Below are positions 28,149 through 38,272 of a stretch of DNA of 63,009 nucleotides, piece by piece. Numbering within the stretch: the first letter of the stretch is position 1; each line of letters starts with the position of its first letter. The position numbers and the translations under genes were made by a program. Source of the stretch: Candidatus Geothrix odensensis (GTDB lineage: Bacteria > Acidobacteriota > Holophagae > Holophagales > Holophagaceae); contig JADKCH010000018.1 in assembly GCA_016714685.1 (NCBI GenBank), positions 1 to 63,009 on the forward strand. Direction: 5' to 3'. The notes beneath the pieces are model-generated. The model had not been told where the DNA came from, ran no database searches, and worked only from the letters and a program-made list of their open reading frames with translations.

Positions 28149-28838
28149 ATGACCACCCTTCCCACTCCTACGCCAGTCGACACTCGCCAATGCTTGATCG
28201 AGGCTGGCCTAGCGTGCTTTGCAAAGTATGGGTACGACGCCACTTCCATCCGACTGGTCGCGTCCATGGCCGGTAAGAATTCATCCCTCATTTCCTATTA
28301 CTTCAAGAACAAGGAGGGGATGTATCGCGCGGTCATCCAGCATTTGTTGACCCGTTTCACAACGAGGCCAGCCGAAGGCTGGTCATCGGCCCCCGATTTT
28401 TCTGACACGTCTGAAGAAGGCATTAAGAGGAAGCTGCACGCTCTCATCCGAAGGATTCTTATGGAGGTGGATGCCCACTTCAAGTCTTCGGATCCTCTGC
28501 GGAATGCCGCCGTGCGCCTGTTCCTAAGCGAGCTCCAATCCCCGAAGGACGAAGTCAAGGATCTGCTGCGCGAGAAGATGGTGTTCTCCATCTGTGAAAT
28601 CCGCGAATGTATCCGAGCGATCCGGCCAGACGTTTCGGCAGCAGACATCGACTTCTGGGGAATCACCCTTCAGGGATGTTGTGTCTGCCATGCCCTGATG
28701 GCCGAGATTAACGGCTTGGTCTGGACCTCAGTGGATCCCAATCTATCCATCGAAGTGATGGCAGATCGGCTGACGGACTTTGTCTTCAGCGGCCTTCGTC
28801 GGCCCGAAAGGCCGCGAGAGGAATTGCCTTCCCATTGA
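28149..28838 (+). CDS. TetR-family regulator of the first RND operon
   Basis: The HTH reads ACFAKYGYDATSIRLVASMA, followed by LISYYFKNKEGMYRAV. The ligand domain has IRECIRAIRPDVSAADIDFWG, close to the other two TetR proteins in the window. ATG 28149 is preferred because the HTH follows at the normal distance; upstream residues overlap the operator-like repeat. It is 98 bases before the adaptor gene in the same direction, so it probably controls the efflux genes. Confidence 0.85.
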   Translation: MTTLPTPTPVDTRQCLIEAGLACFAKYGYDATSIRLVASMAGKNSSLISYYFKNKEGMYRAVIQHLLTRFTTRPAEGWSSAPDFSDTSEEGIKRKLHALIRRILMEVDAHFKSSDPLRNAAVRLFLSELQSPKDEVKDLLREKMVFSICEIRECIRAIRPDVSAADIDFWGITLQGCCVCHALMAEINGLVWTSVDPNLSIEVMADRLTDFVFSGLRRPERPREELPSH

Positions 28839-28936
28839 ACCCTGTGGCTTACGCTTCGCCACGCTAATCCAGAACCACGACGGAAGTCTTCCGCCACGAC
28901 TCCGACCCCCTCCTACCCAACTCATGGAGCATTACG

Positions 28937-30094
28937 ATGAAAAACCAGTACCGAGGTGGAACGATTCCCTTCCTAGGGATCCTTGTGGCCATCGCCTCGA
29001 TGACCGGCTGCAGCAAGAAGGATCTGACTCGACCCGCGCCGGAAGTAGCCGTGGTGACCCTGCAGCCCGAGCGTGTGGCGATCACCTCCGAACTACCCGG
29101 TCGGACCTCGGCCTACCTTGTGGCCGAAGTCCATCCCCAGGTAAACGGCATTATCCAGAAGCGCCTGTTTACGGAAGGGGGCGATGTGAAGGAGGGCGAA
29201 GTTCTCTATCAGATCGATCCGAGGCCCTATCAGGCCGCCTATGACACGGCCGCAGCGGCCCTCGCCCGGGTGGAGGCCAACCTTCCCGCCGTCCGGAAGC
29301 GCGCCGAGCGCTTCAAGGAACTGCTCTCCGTCAACGCCGTGGGCCAACAGGATGCCGAAGACGCGGCCGCCGCCTTCAAGCAGGCCGAGGCCGAGGTCCA
29401 AGCCTTGAAAGCCGGGGTCGAATCCGCCCGGATCAACCTCGGCTACACCCGCATCCTGGCACCGATCTCGGGTCGCATCGGCAAGTCCAGCGTGACCCCG
29501 GGAGCCCTGGCGGCGGCCTATCAGGGCCCGGCCTTCACCACGATCCAGCAACTGGACCAGCTCTACGTGGATTCCCCCCAGTCCAGCGCTACCCTCCTGG
29601 AGATCAAGCGGAAACTCGCTGCCAAACGGATCAAGGGCAGTGCGGATCAGGCCAAGGTGAAGCTGGTCCTGGAGGATGGAACCCCCTACTCCCAACCAGG
29701 ACTTCTGAAGTTCTCCGATGTCACCGTGGACCCGAGCACGGGCTCACAGGTGCTCCGCATGGTCTTCCCGAATTCCAACCATATCCTGATGCCGGGCATG
29801 TACGTCCGTGCCATCGTCGAGGAGGGCGTGGCCGAACAGGCCATCCTCGTGCCCCAGCAGGGCGTCACTCGCGATCCCAAGGGCAACGCCGTCGCCATGG
29901 TCGTGGATGTCTCCAACAAAGTCGAGCAGCGCGCGCTCACGATCGATCGGGCCATCGGCACTAAGTGGCTGGTGACCGAGGGACTCGCCGCCGGTGACCG
30001 AGTGATCCTGGAAGGCCTTCAGAAGGTTCGGCCTGGCGTGGTCGTGAAGGTCGTGCCCTTCGAGGCCAAACCCGCCCCCGCGGCCGCGAAGTAG
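28937..30094 (+). CDS. RND efflux periplasmic adaptor (MexA/AcrA family)
   Basis: A lipoprotein-type signal ends ASMTGCSKKD. The lipoyl half-domains follow (GRTSAYLVAEVHPQVNGII near residue 52), then a helical hairpin rich in Ala and Glu (about 100-170), and then GYTRILAPISGRIGKSSVTP. The adaptor connects the RND pump to the outer-membrane channel and is anchored to the inner membrane by its lipidated cysteine. It is 12 bases upstream of the pump gene and complete at 385 residues. Confidence 0.9.
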   Translation: MKNQYRGGTIPFLGILVAIASMTGCSKKDLTRPAPEVAVVTLQPERVAITSELPGRTSAYLVAEVHPQVNGIIQKRLFTEGGDVKEGEVLYQIDPRPYQAAYDTAAAALARVEANLPAVRKRAERFKELLSVNAVGQQDAEDAAAAFKQAEAEVQALKAGVESARINLGYTRILAPISGRIGKSSVTPGALAAAYQGPAFTTIQQLDQLYVDSPQSSATLLEIKRKLAAKRIKGSADQAKVKLVLEDGTPYSQPGLLKFSDVTVDPSTGSQVLRMVFPNSNHILMPGMYVRAIVEEGVAEQAILVPQQGVTRDPKGNAVAMVVDVSNKVEQRALTIDRAIGTKWLVTEGLAAGDRVILEGLQKVRPGVVVKVVPFEAKPAPAAAK

Positions 30095-30106
30095 AGGAGT
30101 CGCCCA

Positions 30107-33100
30107 ATGGTTAATTTCTTCATTGATCGGCCCATTTTCGCCTGGGTGGTCGCCATCGTCATGATGCTGGCGGGCCTGCTCGCCATCACAACGCTGCCCG
30201 TCTCCCAGTACCCGCCCGTGGCCCCGCCCTCCATCTCCGTGGACGCCTTCTATCCCGGCGCCTCCGCGAAAACCGTGGAGAACACCGTCACCCAGATCAT
30301 CGAGCAGAAGATGACAGGCCTGGACCGGCTGCTCTACATGTCCGCCACCAGCGATTCCGCTGGCCACGGCAGCGTGACGCTCACCTTCCAGCCCGGCACC
30401 GATCCCGATGCCGCCTGGGCCAAGGTCCAGAATAAGCTAGAGCTGGCCAAGCCCCTGATGCCCCAGGTCGTGCAACAGATGGGCATCGCCGTCACCAAGT
30501 CCACCAAGAACATCTTCATGATCCTGGCCATCACCTCGACGGACGGCAGCCTGAGTGCCGAGGACCTGCGCGACTACCTGGCCTCCAATGTGGAGAACGT
30601 CATCAGCCGCGTGCAGGGCGTGGGCGAAGTCCTGTCCTTCGGCACCCAGTACGCCATGCGGATCTGGCTGAACCCCGACAAGATGGTGGGCTACCGCCTC
30701 ACCCCCGACGACATCCGGCAGTCCCTGAAGGCCTACAACGCCCAGATCTCCGCCGGGCAGGCGGGCGGCCTTCCCGCCGTCGAGGGCCAGCGCCTGAATG
30801 TGACCGTCAACGTGCAGGAGCTGCTCCAGACGCCCGAGCAGTTCGCCGCCATCCCCATCCGCATCAATCCCGATGGCTCCACCATCCGCATCCGCGATGT
30901 GGCGCGCGCGGAGCTGGGCACCGAATCCTACGAAAGCGACACAAAGCTCAACGGAAAGCCAGCGGCGGGCATGCTCATTCGCCTGGCTTCAGGGGCGAAC
31001 GCGCTCGACACCTCCAAGCTCATCAAGGCCAAGATGGGAGAGTTGGAGCCCTTCTTCCCCCCCAGCGTCAAGGTCAGCTACCCCTATGAGACCACGCCCT
31101 TCGTGACCGTCGCCATCGAGGAAGTCATCAAGACCCTGGTCGAGGCCGTGGTCCTGGTGTTCCTGGTGATGCTGCTCTTCCTCGGGAACTTCCGGGCCAC
31201 CCTGATCCCCACCATCGCCGTCCCCGTGGTGCTGCTGGGCACCTTCGCGATCCTGCAATATGTGGGCATGACCATCAACATGCTCACCATGTTCGCCATG
31301 GTGCTGGCCATCGGCCTACTGGTGGACGACGCCATCGTGGTGGTGGAGAACGTCGAGCGCATCATGCATGATGAGGGGCTCTCGCCCCTGGAGGCCACGC
31401 GGAAATCCATGGGCCAGATCACCGGCGCCCTGGTAGGCATCGGCCTGGTGCTCTCCGCGGTGTTCGGCCCCATGGCCTTCTTTGGCGGATCGACGGGCAT
31501 CATCTTCCGCCAGTTCTCCTTTACCCTCATCACGGCCATGATGCTCTCGGTGGTGGTGGCGCTGGTGCTCACGCCCTCGCTCTGCGTCAGTTTCCTGAAA
31601 CCCGTGCAGAAGGGCCATGAGGCCGCCGAGACGGGCTGGAAGGTCACCCGCCCCTTCTTCCTCTGGTTCGACCGCTTCTACAACAAGATCAATGCGATCT
31701 TCGTGGCCCAGCTCGGCCAGGTCCTGGGCAAGTGGGTGCGCTACGGCGTCGTCTACGTGGCCATCGTGGCCGGTATGGGCGTGCTGTTCATGCGCCTGCC
31801 CACCGCGTTCCTCCCCGAGGAGGACCAGGGCATCCTCATGACCATCGTCCAGCTGCCCGCGGGCTCCACCCTCGAACAGACGCAGAAGGTCATGACGGAG
31901 GTCCAGCAGTTCTTCCAGAACAACGAAAAGGACGCGGTGGAATCATGCATGACCGTGGGCGGGTTCAGCGTCGCGGGCCGCGGCCAGACCAACGGCATGG
32001 CCTTCGTCAAGCTCAAGGACTGGAAGCTCCGCGACCGCTCCGAACTGAAGGCCGAAGCCGTTATCGGCCGTGCCATGCGCGCCTTCTCCGCCCGCCGCGA
32101 TGCCATGGTCTTCGCCTTTGCGCCCCCGGCCATCCTGGAACTGGGCAACGCCACCGGCTTCGACTTTCAGCTCCAGGACCGCGGCGGCGTGGGCCACGCA
32201 AAGCTCATGGAGGCCCGGAATCAGCTGCTGGGGATGGCTGCCCAGAACAAGAACCTCAAGGCCGTACGCCCCAACGGCCTGGACGACCAGCCAGAGCATA
32301 ACGTGCGCCTCGACCAGGACCGCGCCGGCGCGCTGGGTGTGCCCCTTCCGGCCATCAGCGATACCCTCGCCAGTGCCTGGGGCGGCTCCTACGTGAACGA
32401 CTTCATCAACCGCGGCCGGGTCAAGCGCGTCTACATGCAAGCCGATGCCCCCTTCCGCATGCAGCTAGAAGACCTCAACAAGCTCTATGTGCGCAACACC
32501 CAGGGCGCCATGGTCCCCTTCGCCGCCTTCTCCAAGGGAGATTGGAGCTTCGGCTCTCCCCAACCTCCAGCGCTACAACAGCTTCCCTCCGTGAACATCC
32601 AGGGCGAGCCCGCCCCCGGCAAGAGCACCGGCGACGCCATGCTCGCTATGGAAGACATCGCCTCGAAACTTCCGGCCGGCATCGGCTTTGAGTGGACAGG
32701 CCTCTCCTACCAGGAACGCCAAGCCGGAACCCAGGCCCCGGCGCTCTACGCGGTGTCCATCCTCGTCATCTTCCTGTGCCTCGCCGCCCTCTACGAAAGC
32801 TGGACCATCCCGTTCTCGATTCTGCTGGTTCTGCCCGTCGGCATCTTCGGCGCCGTGCTGGCCACCTGGGGCCGGGGCCTGTCGAGCGATGTCTACTTCC
32901 AGATCGGCCTGCTGACGACTCTGGGGCTCACCGCCAAGAACGCCATCCTCATCGTGCAGTTCGCCCAGGAGCAGATGGCCCAGGGCGTGGGGCTGATGGA
33001 AGCAGCCATGGAGGCCTCCCGCCTCCGCCTCCGCCCCATCCTGATGACCTCCCTGGCCTTTACCTTTGGCGTGCTGCCCATGGCCCTTACCCGGGGCGCT

Positions 33101-33277
33101 GGCGCCGCAGCACAGAACGCCATCGGGACCGGCGTGGTCGGCGGCATGCTGACGGCCACGTTTATTGCCATCTTCTACATCCCCCTGTCCTTCGTCCTGG
33201 TGTCCCAGTTGTTCAGGAAGAAAGCCCAGGAGCCCGCCCCGCCCCATGCCCCAAATCCAGAGGAGGGGCAGCCATGA
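30107..33277 (+). CDS. RND multidrug efflux pump (HAE1 family, AcrB/MexB-like)
   Basis: This complete 1056-residue protein begins MVNFFIDRPIFAWVVAIVMM, typical of HAE1 pumps. The proton-relay segment in TM4 is LAIGLLVDDAIVVVENVERI. Two large periplasmic loops are present, and TM7-12 follow, ending near residue 1040. It exports hydrophobic drugs or lipids using the proton gradient. It overlaps the start of the OMF gene by four bases (ATGA). It is one of the longest uninterrupted frames in the window. Confidence 0.93.
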   Translation: MVNFFIDRPIFAWVVAIVMMLAGLLAITTLPVSQYPPVAPPSISVDAFYPGASAKTVENTVTQIIEQKMTGLDRLLYMSATSDSAGHGSVTLTFQPGTDPDAAWAKVQNKLELAKPLMPQVVQQMGIAVTKSTKNIFMILAITSTDGSLSAEDLRDYLASNVENVISRVQGVGEVLSFGTQYAMRIWLNPDKMVGYRLTPDDIRQSLKAYNAQISAGQAGGLPAVEGQRLNVTVNVQELLQTPEQFAAIPIRINPDGSTIRIRDVARAELGTESYESDTKLNGKPAAGMLIRLASGANALDTSKLIKAKMGELEPFFPPSVKVSYPYETTPFVTVAIEEVIKTLVEAVVLVFLVMLLFLGNFRATLIPTIAVPVVLLGTFAILQYVGMTINMLTMFAMVLAIGLLVDDAIVVVENVERIMHDEGLSPLEATRKSMGQITGALVGIGLVLSAVFGPMAFFGGSTGIIFRQFSFTLITAMMLSVVVALVLTPSLCVSFLKPVQKGHEAAETGWKVTRPFFLWFDRFYNKINAIFVAQLGQVLGKWVRYGVVYVAIVAGMGVLFMRLPTAFLPEEDQGILMTIVQLPAGSTLEQTQKVMTEVQQFFQNNEKDAVESCMTVGGFSVAGRGQTNGMAFVKLKDWKLRDRSELKAEAVIGRAMRAFSARRDAMVFAFAPPAILELGNATGFDFQLQDRGGVGHAKLMEARNQLLGMAAQNKNLKAVRPNGLDDQPEHNVRLDQDRAGALGVPLPAISDTLASAWGGSYVNDFINRGRVKRVYMQADAPFRMQLEDLNKLYVRNTQGAMVPFAAFSKGDWSFGSPQPPALQQLPSVNIQGEPAPGKSTGDAMLAMEDIASKLPAGIGFEWTGLSYQERQAGTQAPALYAVSILVIFLCLAALYESWTIPFSILLVLPVGIFGAVLATWGRGLSSDVYFQIGLLTTLGLTAKNAILIVQFAQEQMAQGVGLMEAAMEASRLRLRPILMTSLAFTFGVLPMALTRGAGAAAQNAIGTGVVGGMLTATFIAIFYIPLSFVLVSQLFRKKAQEPAPPHAPNPEEGQP

Positions 33278-34756
33278 TGCCGCTCAAAGCCTGGTCCATC
33301 CTTCCCCTCGCCCTGGCGCTGACCGGTTGCGTCTCCATGGCGCCGAGGTACCGCACCCCTGAGCCGCCGGTTCCCAAGGCATGGCCCGAAGGGCCCGCCT
33401 ACAAGGCCACCCCGGCCGGCTCCACACCTCAGGCCGCTGACATCGCCTGGCAGGATTTCTTCGCGGACGAGCGGCTCAGGAAGGTGCTCGACCTCGCCCT
33501 GCGCAACAACCGCGACCTCCGGATCGCAGCGCTGAACACAGAGAAGGCGCAGGCCTACTACCGGATCCAACGGGCGGAGCTGCTCCCGACAGTCAACGCC
33601 GTCGGCTATGGGAACCGCCAGCGCCTGCCCGCCAGCCTCTCCGGAACTGGCCAACGGATCGTGTCGGAGCAGTACGCCGCCAACGTGGGGATCACCGCCT
33701 GGGAACTGGACTTCTTCGGGCGTGTTCGCAGCCTGAAGAACCGGGCGCTGGAGCAGTATCTGGCAACGGAACAAGCTCAGAACAGCGCACAGATCTCGCT
33801 ACTTTCAGAAGTCGCCAACCTCTTCCTGACTCTAGCCGCTGATCGGGAGAATCTCAGGTTTGCCCAGGAAACCCTCGTAAGCCAAGAGGCCTCCTATCAA
33901 CTTGTCCAACGGAGGTTCGAGGTCGGTGCTTCCTCAGAAATCGACGCTCGCCGCGCCCAGATCGGAGTGGAGACGGCAAAAGTGGATGTCGCCAGCTACA
34001 CCCGCACTGTGGCGATGGACCAGAACGCCCTGAACCTCCTGGTCGGGCACGGCCGTTCCAACAGACCTGCTGCCTGAAGGCCCAGGGCACGCTCGCACCC
34101 TTGAAAGACATCACCCCGCGCTGCCCTCGATGGTGTTGACTCAACGCCCCGACATTCTCATGGCTGAAAATCAGCTCAAGGCAGCCAATGCCAACATTGG
34201 CGCTGCCCGTGCGGCCTTCTTCCCCCGCATCTCGCTGACGACAAGCCTCGGAACCATGGACAGCCAGCTATCCGGCCTCTTCAAGTCCGGGTCCGACGCC
34301 TGGGCCTTCTCGCCTCAGATCGTCCTCCCAATTTTCGACATGGGCGCGCGACGGGCTAACCTCAAAGTGGCCAATACCGATCGAGACATCTACCTGGCCC
34401 AGTACGAGAAGGCCATCCAGTCGGCCTTCAGGGAAGTTGCAGATGCTCTTGCCCAGCGGGGAACCCTCAACGATCAGTTCACTGCACAGGAATCCCTCAC
34501 ACAGGCTCTCCGAACGACGTACACCCTCGCCACCGCTCGATACAAGGCCGGCATCGACAGCTACCTTAGTGTCCTGGATGCGCAACGCTCTCTCTACGCT
34601 GCGGAACAGGGCCTTATCGCCCTTCGTCGCGCACGGTATGGCAATTTAGTCACGCTTTATAAGGTGCTTGGCGGTGGGCTGATCAAGACGGCCACATCGA
34701 CCTCTCCTCCCCATGGGGATGACCCTCGAACATCTTCGGAGATCAAACAGACCTAG
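33274..34756 (+). CDS. Outer-membrane efflux lipoprotein (NodT/OprM family), frameshifted
   Basis: ATG 33274 overlaps the pump stop. The signal ends LALTGCVSMAPRYRTPEPP, a typical NodT lipobox. TolC-like repeats follow: NNRDLRIAALNTEKAQAYYR and, in the second half, RPDILMAENQLKAANANIG. The frame changes near 34040 (GGTCGGGCACGG), and two further compensating indels are likely at about 34088-34115, where QGTLAPLKDI is expected. It forms the outer-membrane channel for the pump. Confidence 0.85.
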
Positions 34757-34785
34757 AAATCCGATCCATCCACATGGAGAACCCT

Positions 34786-35052
34786 ATGAACGGCGTTGTT
34801 GTCCACTTAAGTAAAAACAACAAAGCTGCAGTCATCGCCTGTGAGACAGAGGATTTCATGGTGGTTGATCTAAAGGTACCGGGTCAATTCGCAAACGGAG
34901 ATCCGATTGATACACGTGGGCTCTGGTTCGGGGAGCACGGAAAAATGATGAATAAGAAATATGGCCGGATGGTTGAAGTGAAGGTCGAAGGCATCCTCCG
35001 TGACCTGGTATCGGCATGCAATGAATGCGATGACCCTCAGTTGAATCAGTAA
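34786..35052 (+). CDS. Small hypothetical protein
   Basis: This 88-residue protein starts at ATG 34786 after GGAGAACCC; ATG 34774 is an alternative. It has an N-terminal beta-rich part (VVVHLSKNNKAAVIACETED) and ends with two cysteine-containing turns. There is no signal peptide. It lies 30 bases after the OMF gene and is probably co-transcribed. Family not recognised. Confidence 0.5.
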   Translation: MNGVVVHLSKNNKAAVIACETEDFMVVDLKVPGQFANGDPIDTRGLWFGEHGKMMNKKYGRMVEVKVEGILRDLVSACNECDDPQLNQ

Positions 35053-35108
35053 TCAAGCCATGGGTACGCATCACCCGGGGTAACCAGGAAACAAGTCGTG
35101 GGATTCAG

Positions 35109-35285
35109 ATGAGAATGCCTCCAGCGAACAAGAAATCACGCACTATCGGCAGTGGTGGTAACAGGATTGGGCTGTTAGTTGCCCGGCATCTGGGAAGGCG
35201 ATTCTGTGATCAACACATCCTCCGCCACGTCGCCCAAACCCTGGGCATCCCTTTAGCTAGCCTGCGCCGACGACATCGTATCTGA
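35109..35285 (+). pseudogene. N-terminal fragment of a cytidylate-kinase-like protein
   Basis: This 58-codon frame reads TIGSGGNRIGLLVARHLG, RRFCDQHILRHVAQTLG and SLRRRHRI before a stop. It is clearly related to the start of the complete gene at 37292, which has SLGSGGTEVGFLVSRLLG and HFCDRRILRLVSEILG. Only the P-loop-like segment and first helices remain. It is either a decayed duplicate or the first part of a gene interrupted by the glycosyltransferase. Confidence 0.65.
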
Positions 35286-35316
35286 AGCTGGAGTCCGATT
35301 CCGCGACCGATAACGG

Positions 35317-37038
35317 TTGGAGATGAAATCCATGAAACAGAGAAAGCAGAGTTCGAACCTGACATACGACAAATCGGGCGTCTCGGATTGGATTTCGTTC
35401 CATCGACTGGAACTGTTCTTCCTTGTATTGCTATTGATCCTTGGGTCCATTCGAGGCTATTGGGCACCTGACGAACCAGACTTCGCCCAGTGCATCAAGG
35501 AGATGCGCCAGGGCGGGGACTGGCTCCTCCCAAAGCTGAATGGTCAGATCTACACAGAGAAGCCCATCCTATTCTATTGGCTGATGAAATGTACCGCCGT
35601 CGGTGCCGAATGGGTCACCGGCGGCCTAGGATTCGCTCGCGGAATTGCACCGTGGGCCTTGCGGCTTCCTTCCATCCTGGCCGCCACGGCCCTCGTATTT
35701 GGTTTTAGAGCCTGGGCCCGTCGCTTTCTGGATCCCGGCATTTCAGAAAGTGGCACGCTAATCGTTCTGACCACCCCCATTTGGATTTGGCAGGCTCAGG
35801 CCATTCAGATTGACATGCTGTTTTCGGCCCTGCTCGCCTGGTCGTGGATGAGTTGGATTGCAGGTTACTTGATTCAAAGTGGGCTGGTCTTGGCCAAACG
35901 CGATGGCGAGTCCAGGCGCTGGTTCATGATCGGATACATTTCGCTCGGGTTGGCCGTAATGGCAAAGGGCCCGCTTGCTTTGGTGCTTTCGGGGGCGGTA
36001 GTCCTTTCCTTCCTGTCCTGGCAGAAAGATTGGTCAAGTCTTCGTCGAACTGGATTGTTATCGGGAATCCTCGTATTACTCGGGATAACGCTCCCGTGGT
36101 ACCTGGCAGCGGGGATCAGAGGTGGCCCGCAATACCTCTACGCCATGGTCGTTCACCAGAATGTGACTCGCGCACTGAGTGCCTGGGACCACATCCAGCC
36201 ATGGTGGCGATACTTCGGCTATTTGGCCGTGGACTTCTTCCCCTGGAGCCTTTTGGTTCCACTCGCCCTTTTCGCTGCTATAAAAAATCGGGCCGCCTTG
36301 AAGGCGGTAGATCGGTTCAGCATCCTCGCCTGCGTCATTCCGTTCATCCTGCTAAGTCTCTCCAGAAGCAAGCAGGGGAAATACCTCCTGATGATTTATC
36401 CATTTCTAGCCATGATCGTGGCGTCCCAACTACAACGAGTAACTTCGGCATCGATACACAATCTTCGACGCTTTATCGGTGCCGCACTTCTGCTTCCGGG
36501 GTTGGCAGTCCTTCTGATCGGCCTCAATCGAATGGGTGGGGCAAAACTCTTGACCCAGGTTCAACCATTTCTGGGCCCACTGCGCCTTTTGGGTCTTATT
36601 TTGGTCCTCGGAGGCGTGTGGGTCTCCAACGGGGTTCAGTGGAACGATGGCCGAAGGCTGGTCCTCCACACGGCTCTGCCACTGATCCTGATCTTCTGCC
36701 TCGTCCTTCCATGGGGGATGGTCCGGCTTGACCCGCTAAAGGACTACAAGGGCTGGGCCGGCCAGACAGAACCATTACTCGTGAACCACCGGGTGTTCTT
36801 CTGGGGAGACATCCGATCTGGCGCCATGATCTACAGCGATCGTTTGATGCCAGTCCTCACAACCAACGCTGAACTCGACGCATTGGGGCCGGGGGATCGC
36901 CTGATCGTCACTGACCGCCGGTGGAAACCTGGAATCCAAGGATTGGATGTGATCACCATGGATAAATTCAGGTCCGTCTACCGGCAACAACAGGGTGGAG
37001 ATGGGATGCAGATCCTTGCTCCATCCCTTCAGCCTTGA
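35317..37038 (+). CDS. ArnT/PMT-like membrane glycosyltransferase (GT83 family type)
   Basis: This 573-residue protein has about 12 membrane segments and the conserved first-loop acidic motif YWAPDEPDFAQCIKEM (residues about 48-63). It continues with GQIYTEKPILFYWL. Such enzymes transfer lipid-linked sugars to lipid A or proteins on the periplasmic side. A periplasmic C-terminal domain of about 90 residues follows. Lipid A modification would fit the neighbouring efflux genes as part of an envelope-stress set, but the substrate is unknown. ATG 35317 or 35323 could be the start. Confidence 0.82.
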   Translation: MEMKSMKQRKQSSNLTYDKSGVSDWISFHRLELFFLVLLLILGSIRGYWAPDEPDFAQCIKEMRQGGDWLLPKLNGQIYTEKPILFYWLMKCTAVGAEWVTGGLGFARGIAPWALRLPSILAATALVFGFRAWARRFLDPGISESGTLIVLTTPIWIWQAQAIQIDMLFSALLAWSWMSWIAGYLIQSGLVLAKRDGESRRWFMIGYISLGLAVMAKGPLALVLSGAVVLSFLSWQKDWSSLRRTGLLSGILVLLGITLPWYLAAGIRGGPQYLYAMVVHQNVTRALSAWDHIQPWWRYFGYLAVDFFPWSLLVPLALFAAIKNRAALKAVDRFSILACVIPFILLSLSRSKQGKYLLMIYPFLAMIVASQLQRVTSASIHNLRRFIGAALLLPGLAVLLIGLNRMGGAKLLTQVQPFLGPLRLLGLILVLGGVWVSNGVQWNDGRRLVLHTALPLILIFCLVLPWGMVRLDPLKDYKGWAGQTEPLLVNHRVFFWGDIRSGAMIYSDRLMPVLTTNAELDALGPGDRLIVTDRRWKPGIQGLDVITMDKFRSVYRQQQGGDGMQILAPSLQP

Positions 37039-37117
37039 CATGTCTCCAGGAACTGGCCCCGAGAATCTGGCCCGAGGGTGGGCCGGCTTGAAATCACGGT
37101 GTTAAGTTATCGACTAT

Positions 37118-37215
37118 TCCCTATTTTTTGGTTTATCGCGCATTGCCGGGGATGGTTGTGCGGGTTTTGGGACGAAGTAGCCGTCATCGCGGAAGCCACG
37201 ACCAGGTTGTAGGCG
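37118..37215 (-). pseudogene. Degraded ISL3 transposase fragment
   Basis: The minus-strand translation contains GFRDDGYFVP, matching GFRDDDYFAL of the better-preserved ISL3 C-terminal piece at 45071-45289. Surrounding codons are degraded. It is a scar of an old insertion between the glycosyltransferase and the kinase-like gene. Confidence 0.5.
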
Positions 37216-37291
37216 ATAGAAGCAAGATCAGGAATTCCTTGGGCAGTTTGGTTCCTTCTAAATATTCCTTCAAAGCACACTGGAGGTTGAT

Positions 37292-37984
37292 ATGTCCCAA
37301 TTCCCTGCCATCACGATCTCCCGGAGTCTTGGAAGTGGGGGTACCGAAGTTGGTTTCCTCGTGTCTCGACTATTGGGGTGGCATTTCTGCGACCGCCGAA
37401 TTCTGCGTTTGGTCTCGGAGATCCTAGGCCAATCCACGGCCAGTCTTGCAAGGTTGGAGGAACACCATCAGGGGTACCTGGAAAAGCTGTTTTCCCTCTT
37501 CGCGATGGGAACCCCGGAAGCTACATATACGCCTCCGATAGAGATCCCAATGTACAGTCGTGAGTTGTTCGACCTTGAGAGCAAGGTGATTTTTAAACTG
37601 TTGCAGCATGCGCCTTCAGTGGTGATGGGACGCGGTGGATTCATCACCTTGAGAGATCGAGCCGCTACCCTTCATGTGAGCATTCATTCAGATCTTGCCT
37701 TTCGCATTCAGACGTTAGTGGGACGCGGAAAGGCACCGAACCAGGATGCTGCTCGGCAAGCGATCATTTCATCCGACCAAGATCGTGCCGCCTTCATCAA
37801 GGAAATATCTGGTCTCGATTGGCATGACCCAAAGCACTTCCACATCGTTCTGGATGTTTCAAAATATGGGTATGAGGCATGCGCAAAAATGATTGAGGAT
37901 GAATTTTATCGCCACTTCCCATTTGAATTTCCCGTACAACGAAGGGGTCCTGAGGACGAAATATCTCAATCAATCTTGGAATAA
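37292..37984 (+). CDS. Cytidylate kinase-like family protein
   Basis: This 230-residue protein starts ITISRSLGSGGTEVG, the modified P-loop of the cytidylate-kinase-like family, followed by HFCDRRILRLV. Near the middle it has VVMGRGGFITLRDRAATLHV and, later, a DPKHFHIVLDVSKYGYEA segment. These resemble proteins annotated as cytidylate kinase-like but lacking proof of activity. An ATG with TGGAGG upstream starts the gene. The truncated paralog at 35109 indicates a local duplication. Confidence 0.8.
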   Translation: MSQFPAITISRSLGSGGTEVGFLVSRLLGWHFCDRRILRLVSEILGQSTASLARLEEHHQGYLEKLFSLFAMGTPEATYTPPIEIPMYSRELFDLESKVIFKLLQHAPSVVMGRGGFITLRDRAATLHVSIHSDLAFRIQTLVGRGKAPNQDAARQAIISSDQDRAAFIKEISGLDWHDPKHFHIVLDVSKYGYEACAKMIEDEFYRHFPFEFPVQRRGPEDEISQSILE

Positions 37985-38272
37985 TCGAACACCTGGGGAT
38001 AACCAAGCGTCTAAGCAGTCCTCGCACCTTTTGTGTTCCTAGGGACGACAACCCACTAAGCGTTCTTCGCCAACTTCTACACGGCCCACCTGATTCCAAT
38101 GGACTTGCTTTTTGACAATTTTCCACCCATAGAAACCCGAGTGGTTGCGAGCCCTGGGGGCCGATGAACTGATTGACTACTTAGCCCATCCCTCCGTGCG
38201 AATTACTGAAGCTCGGCTCACATTGACAAAAGTCGATCGATCGATCAATCTGGTTCTCAGAAAGGTTAGCTG
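37985..38272. other. Intergenic region with TetR3 promoter and operator candidate
   Basis: No gene is supported. TTGACA at 38223 could be a -35 element. It is followed by TCGATCGATCGATCAATC (38233-38250), a self-complementary repeat that ends in the same TCGATCAATC found before TetR2. The ribosome site AAAGG precedes ATG 38273. Confidence 0.5.

Noticed and set aside
34774..35052. The small protein after the OMF as a ubiquitin-like modifier
   Set aside because: It is far from the E2-E1 gene and lacks a C-terminal glycine.
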